Assembly: GCA_947503035.1 (NCBI GenBank)
Contig: CANNCD010000007.1
Location: forward strand, 1-64,000
Direction: 5' to 3'
Source of the DNA: an uncultured Halocynthiibacter sp.
GTDB lineage: Bacteria; Pseudomonadota; Alphaproteobacteria; Rhodobacterales; Rhodobacteraceae
DNA length: 64,000 nucleotides
The stretch's first letter is position 1, and the number at the start of each line of letters is the position of its first letter. This document shows positions 62,690 through 64,000 of the stretch, in pieces. Both the position numbers and the translations under genes were made by a program. Below the pieces are notes generated by a model that worked only from the letters and a program-made list of their open reading frames with translations, was not told the origin of the DNA and did not search any database.

Positions 62690-64000
62690 CTATGCAGCCG
62701 GTGTGAAGGCTGTGAATGTGATGCTATCTGCGGCCACATTCGGCGTGCCGGTCAGAACGGCAACCAACTGATCCCCAAAATACACATTCGTTGACTCTTC
62801 ATCATCGGTGTTCTCGGTTGTCAGCGTGTCGGTGTCCGCTGCGCTCGCCACGTCTTGGCTGATCACAAGAACATCTTCGTCCACGTCAAAGTCGGTGATC
62901 GTCACAGCCGCATCGTCAAGTTCATCGAAGGATACGTTGAAGGTGTCGTTGTTGTCACCACCTGAGACGATGTCGCCATCATCGACGAAGAACTCATCGT
63001 TGCCAAAGCCGCCTTCGATCACATCTGGTGTGTCTGTTCCAGCATCGTCAAGCGTTGTGATGGTGTCGGCACCCGTATCGCCAAAGATCTCGTTCGAACC
63101 GCTGTTATCGGTGATCGTGTCGCTTCCGGCACCCCCACGGATGAAGTCATCCCCAAGGTCAGACGTATCGGTTGTGGCCGTCACGTCATCGCCTGCGCCC
63201 AGTTGAAGGTTGTCGTCACCCGCATCGCCGGCAACGGTGTCATCACCGTTGCTTCCGTAAATAATGTCATCACCTTCGGCGCCGCTTAGGATGTCATCGC
63301 CGTCGCCGCCGCTGATGGTTTCACCTTCTTCAGTGCCAGTAAGAGTATCGTCCAAGGCCGTTCCGACGATGGTTTCGGTCTCTTCTTCTTCCTCATCCTC
63401 AGGCTCGTCCACAGGGTCAGTGTCATCCTCAGGTACGTAGGCTGCGAATGTGATGCTATCTGCGTCTACATTCGGTGTGCCCAACAGAACTGCGATCAAC
63501 TGATCCCCAAAATACACATTTGTTGACTCTTGGTCGTCTGTGTTCTCGGTTGTCAGGGCGTCTGTGTCCGCCACGCTTGCCATGCCTTGAGTGATCGCAA
63601 GAACATCTTCGTCGACATCAAAGTCACTGATGGTTACGACCGCGTCGTCAGTTTCGTCGAAGGAAACGTTGAAGGTATCGCTGTTTTCTCCACCTGAGAC
63701 GATGTCACCATCATCCACAAAGAACACATCGTTGCCAAACCCGCCCTCGATGACGTCTGGGGTGTCTGTTCCAATGTCATCAAGCGTCGTGATGGTGTCG
63801 GCGCCTGTATCGCCAAAGATGGTGTTTGTACCGCTGCCGTCGGTGATCGTGTCGTTTCCTGCGCCACCACGGATAAGGTCATCGCCAAGATCGGACGTAT
63901 CGGTCGTGGCTGTTGCGTCATCGCCCGCGCCCAGCTGGATGTTGTCGTCACCTGCATCGCCCGCAACAGTGTCATCACCGTTGCTTCCGTAAATAAGGTC
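62690..64000 (-). CDS. RTX-type calcium-binding protein, N-terminus outside the window
   Basis: The open frame runs 437 codons from the right edge to the stop at 62690, so only the C-terminal part is seen. It holds Ca2+-binding nonapeptide repeats (GGDGDDILSG, GSNGDDTVAG, GGAGSDTIT and others) typical of RTX proteins secreted by type I systems. It also has two copies of a beta-rich module (DTFNVSFDE, ITDFDVDEDVL, STNVYFGDQL). A very acidic linker (DEPEDEEEEE) joins them. The extreme C-terminus (ITFTAFTPAA) is where a type I signal should lie. Strongly acidic throughout. Confidence 0.85.
   Translation of the reverse strand, partial: DLIYGSNGDDTVAGDAGDDNIQLGAGDDATATTDTSDLGDDLIRGGAGNDTITDGSGTNTIFGDTGADTITTLDDIGTDTPDVIEGGFGNDVFFVDDGDIVSGGENSDTFNVSFDETDDAVVTISDFDVDEDVLAITQGMASVADTDALTTENTDDQESTNVYFGDQLIAVLLGTPNVDADSITFAAYVPEDDTDPVDEPEDEEEEETETIVGTALDDTLTGTEEGETISGGDGDDILSGAEGDDIIYGSNGDDTVAGDAGDDNLQLGAGDDVTATTDTSDLGDDFIRGGAGSDTITDNSGSNEIFGDTGADTITTLDDAGTDTPDVIEGGFGNDEFFVDDGDIVSGGDNNDTFNVSFDELDDAAVTITDFDVDEDVLVISQDVASAADTDTLTTENTDDEESTNVYFGDQLVAVLTGTPNVAADSITFTAFTPAA
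62706..63268 (-). repeat. direct repeat copy A inside the RTX gene
   Basis: This stretch matches 63438-64000 at a constant offset of 732 bases, checked at three anchors (62718/63450, 62769/63501, 63241/63973). DNA identity is high by eye. Confidence 0.8.
63438..64000 (-). repeat. direct repeat copy B inside the RTX gene, cut by the window edge
   Basis: Second copy of the 732-base (244-codon) unit. The match still holds at the last base, so the unit, and perhaps more copies, continue beyond the window. Confidence 0.8.

Noticed and set aside
1-64000. CRISPR array, tRNA or rRNA genes, prophage or insertion sequence
   Set aside because: No spaced short direct repeats, cloverleaf-like genes, transposase or integrase genes or terminal inverted repeats were found by eye; the only long direct repeats are coding.

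Overview
The window looks like ordinary chromosome from a marine alphaproteobacterium, most likely a Rhodobacterales (Roseobacter-group) bacterium. Reasons: base composition is moderately high GC; the aa3 oxidase subunit IV is only 44 residues; mobB and moeA are fused; ethylmalonyl-CoA pathway (mcl1) and PHB (phaA/phaB) genes are present; and neighbourhoods such as uvrC-pgsA-moaD-moaE, TPR protein-ispE, argH-lysA-TIGR02302 and zinc-ribbon/ftsE-ftsX-plsC are, from memory, typical of that group. No tRNA, rRNA, CRISPR array, insertion sequence or prophage was seen.

Layout. 1-492 has no convincing gene. 493-5934 is a giant repeat-rich autotransporter. 6130-8041 holds a SohB/SppA-type S49 peptidase, a 52-residue zinc-ribbon membrane peptide and a Ca2+/Na+ antiporter. 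An AT-rich gap of 319 bases with an exact DnaA box precedes uvrC-pgsA-moaD-moaE and a sulfotransferase-like gene. 12.5-15.8 kb carries ubiA-ompA-coiled-coil protein on the minus strand, abutting rsmE-GNAT-membrane protein-gshA on the plus strand. 19.3-23.1 kb is a minus-strand operon: pyrB, two small membrane proteins, a dihydroorotase-like protein without its metal ligands, and plsY. 23-31 kb holds a UDG-like gene, moaB, a DsbD-alpha-like protein, yqgE, tsaC/sua5, an acyl-CoA dehydrogenase, an MBL hydrolase, a DUF6173 protein, cytochrome oxidase subunit IV and a lipoprotein. 31-38 kb holds azlCD, mobA, mobB-moeA, greA and ETF-QO. 38-46 kb holds a TPR protein, ispE, polyprenyl diphosphate synthase, DUF2007, trmN6, ydcH, phaA/phaB and a degenerate EAL protein. 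46-57 kb holds tag, a TlpA-like thioredoxin, argH, a small lipoprotein, DUF2834, lysA, TIGR02302, a zinc-ribbon protein, ftsEX, plsC and accA. 57-62.7 kb holds an AraC-family regulator, an Asp/Glu racemase-like gene and mcl1 (minus strand), facing dgcN-dgcA-dat (plus strand). The right edge is the C-terminal part of an RTX calcium-binding protein with a 732-bp internal duplication.

How they work together. Most genes are core metabolism: molybdopterin (moaD, moaE, moaB, mobA, mobB-moeA), ubiquinone (ubiA, polyprenyl diphosphate synthase), phospholipid (pgsA, plsY, plsC), pyrimidine, arginine/lysine, PHB and division (ftsEX). The accessory elements are the surface or secreted proteins at the two ends and the D-amino-acid/mcl1 locus near 58-62.6 kb. 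The two divergent promoters of that locus share a perfect 14-bp inverted repeat. The points most worth a second look are that shared operator, the autotransporter with no visible signal peptide, the apparently dead PyrC and the degenerate UDG and EAL proteins.
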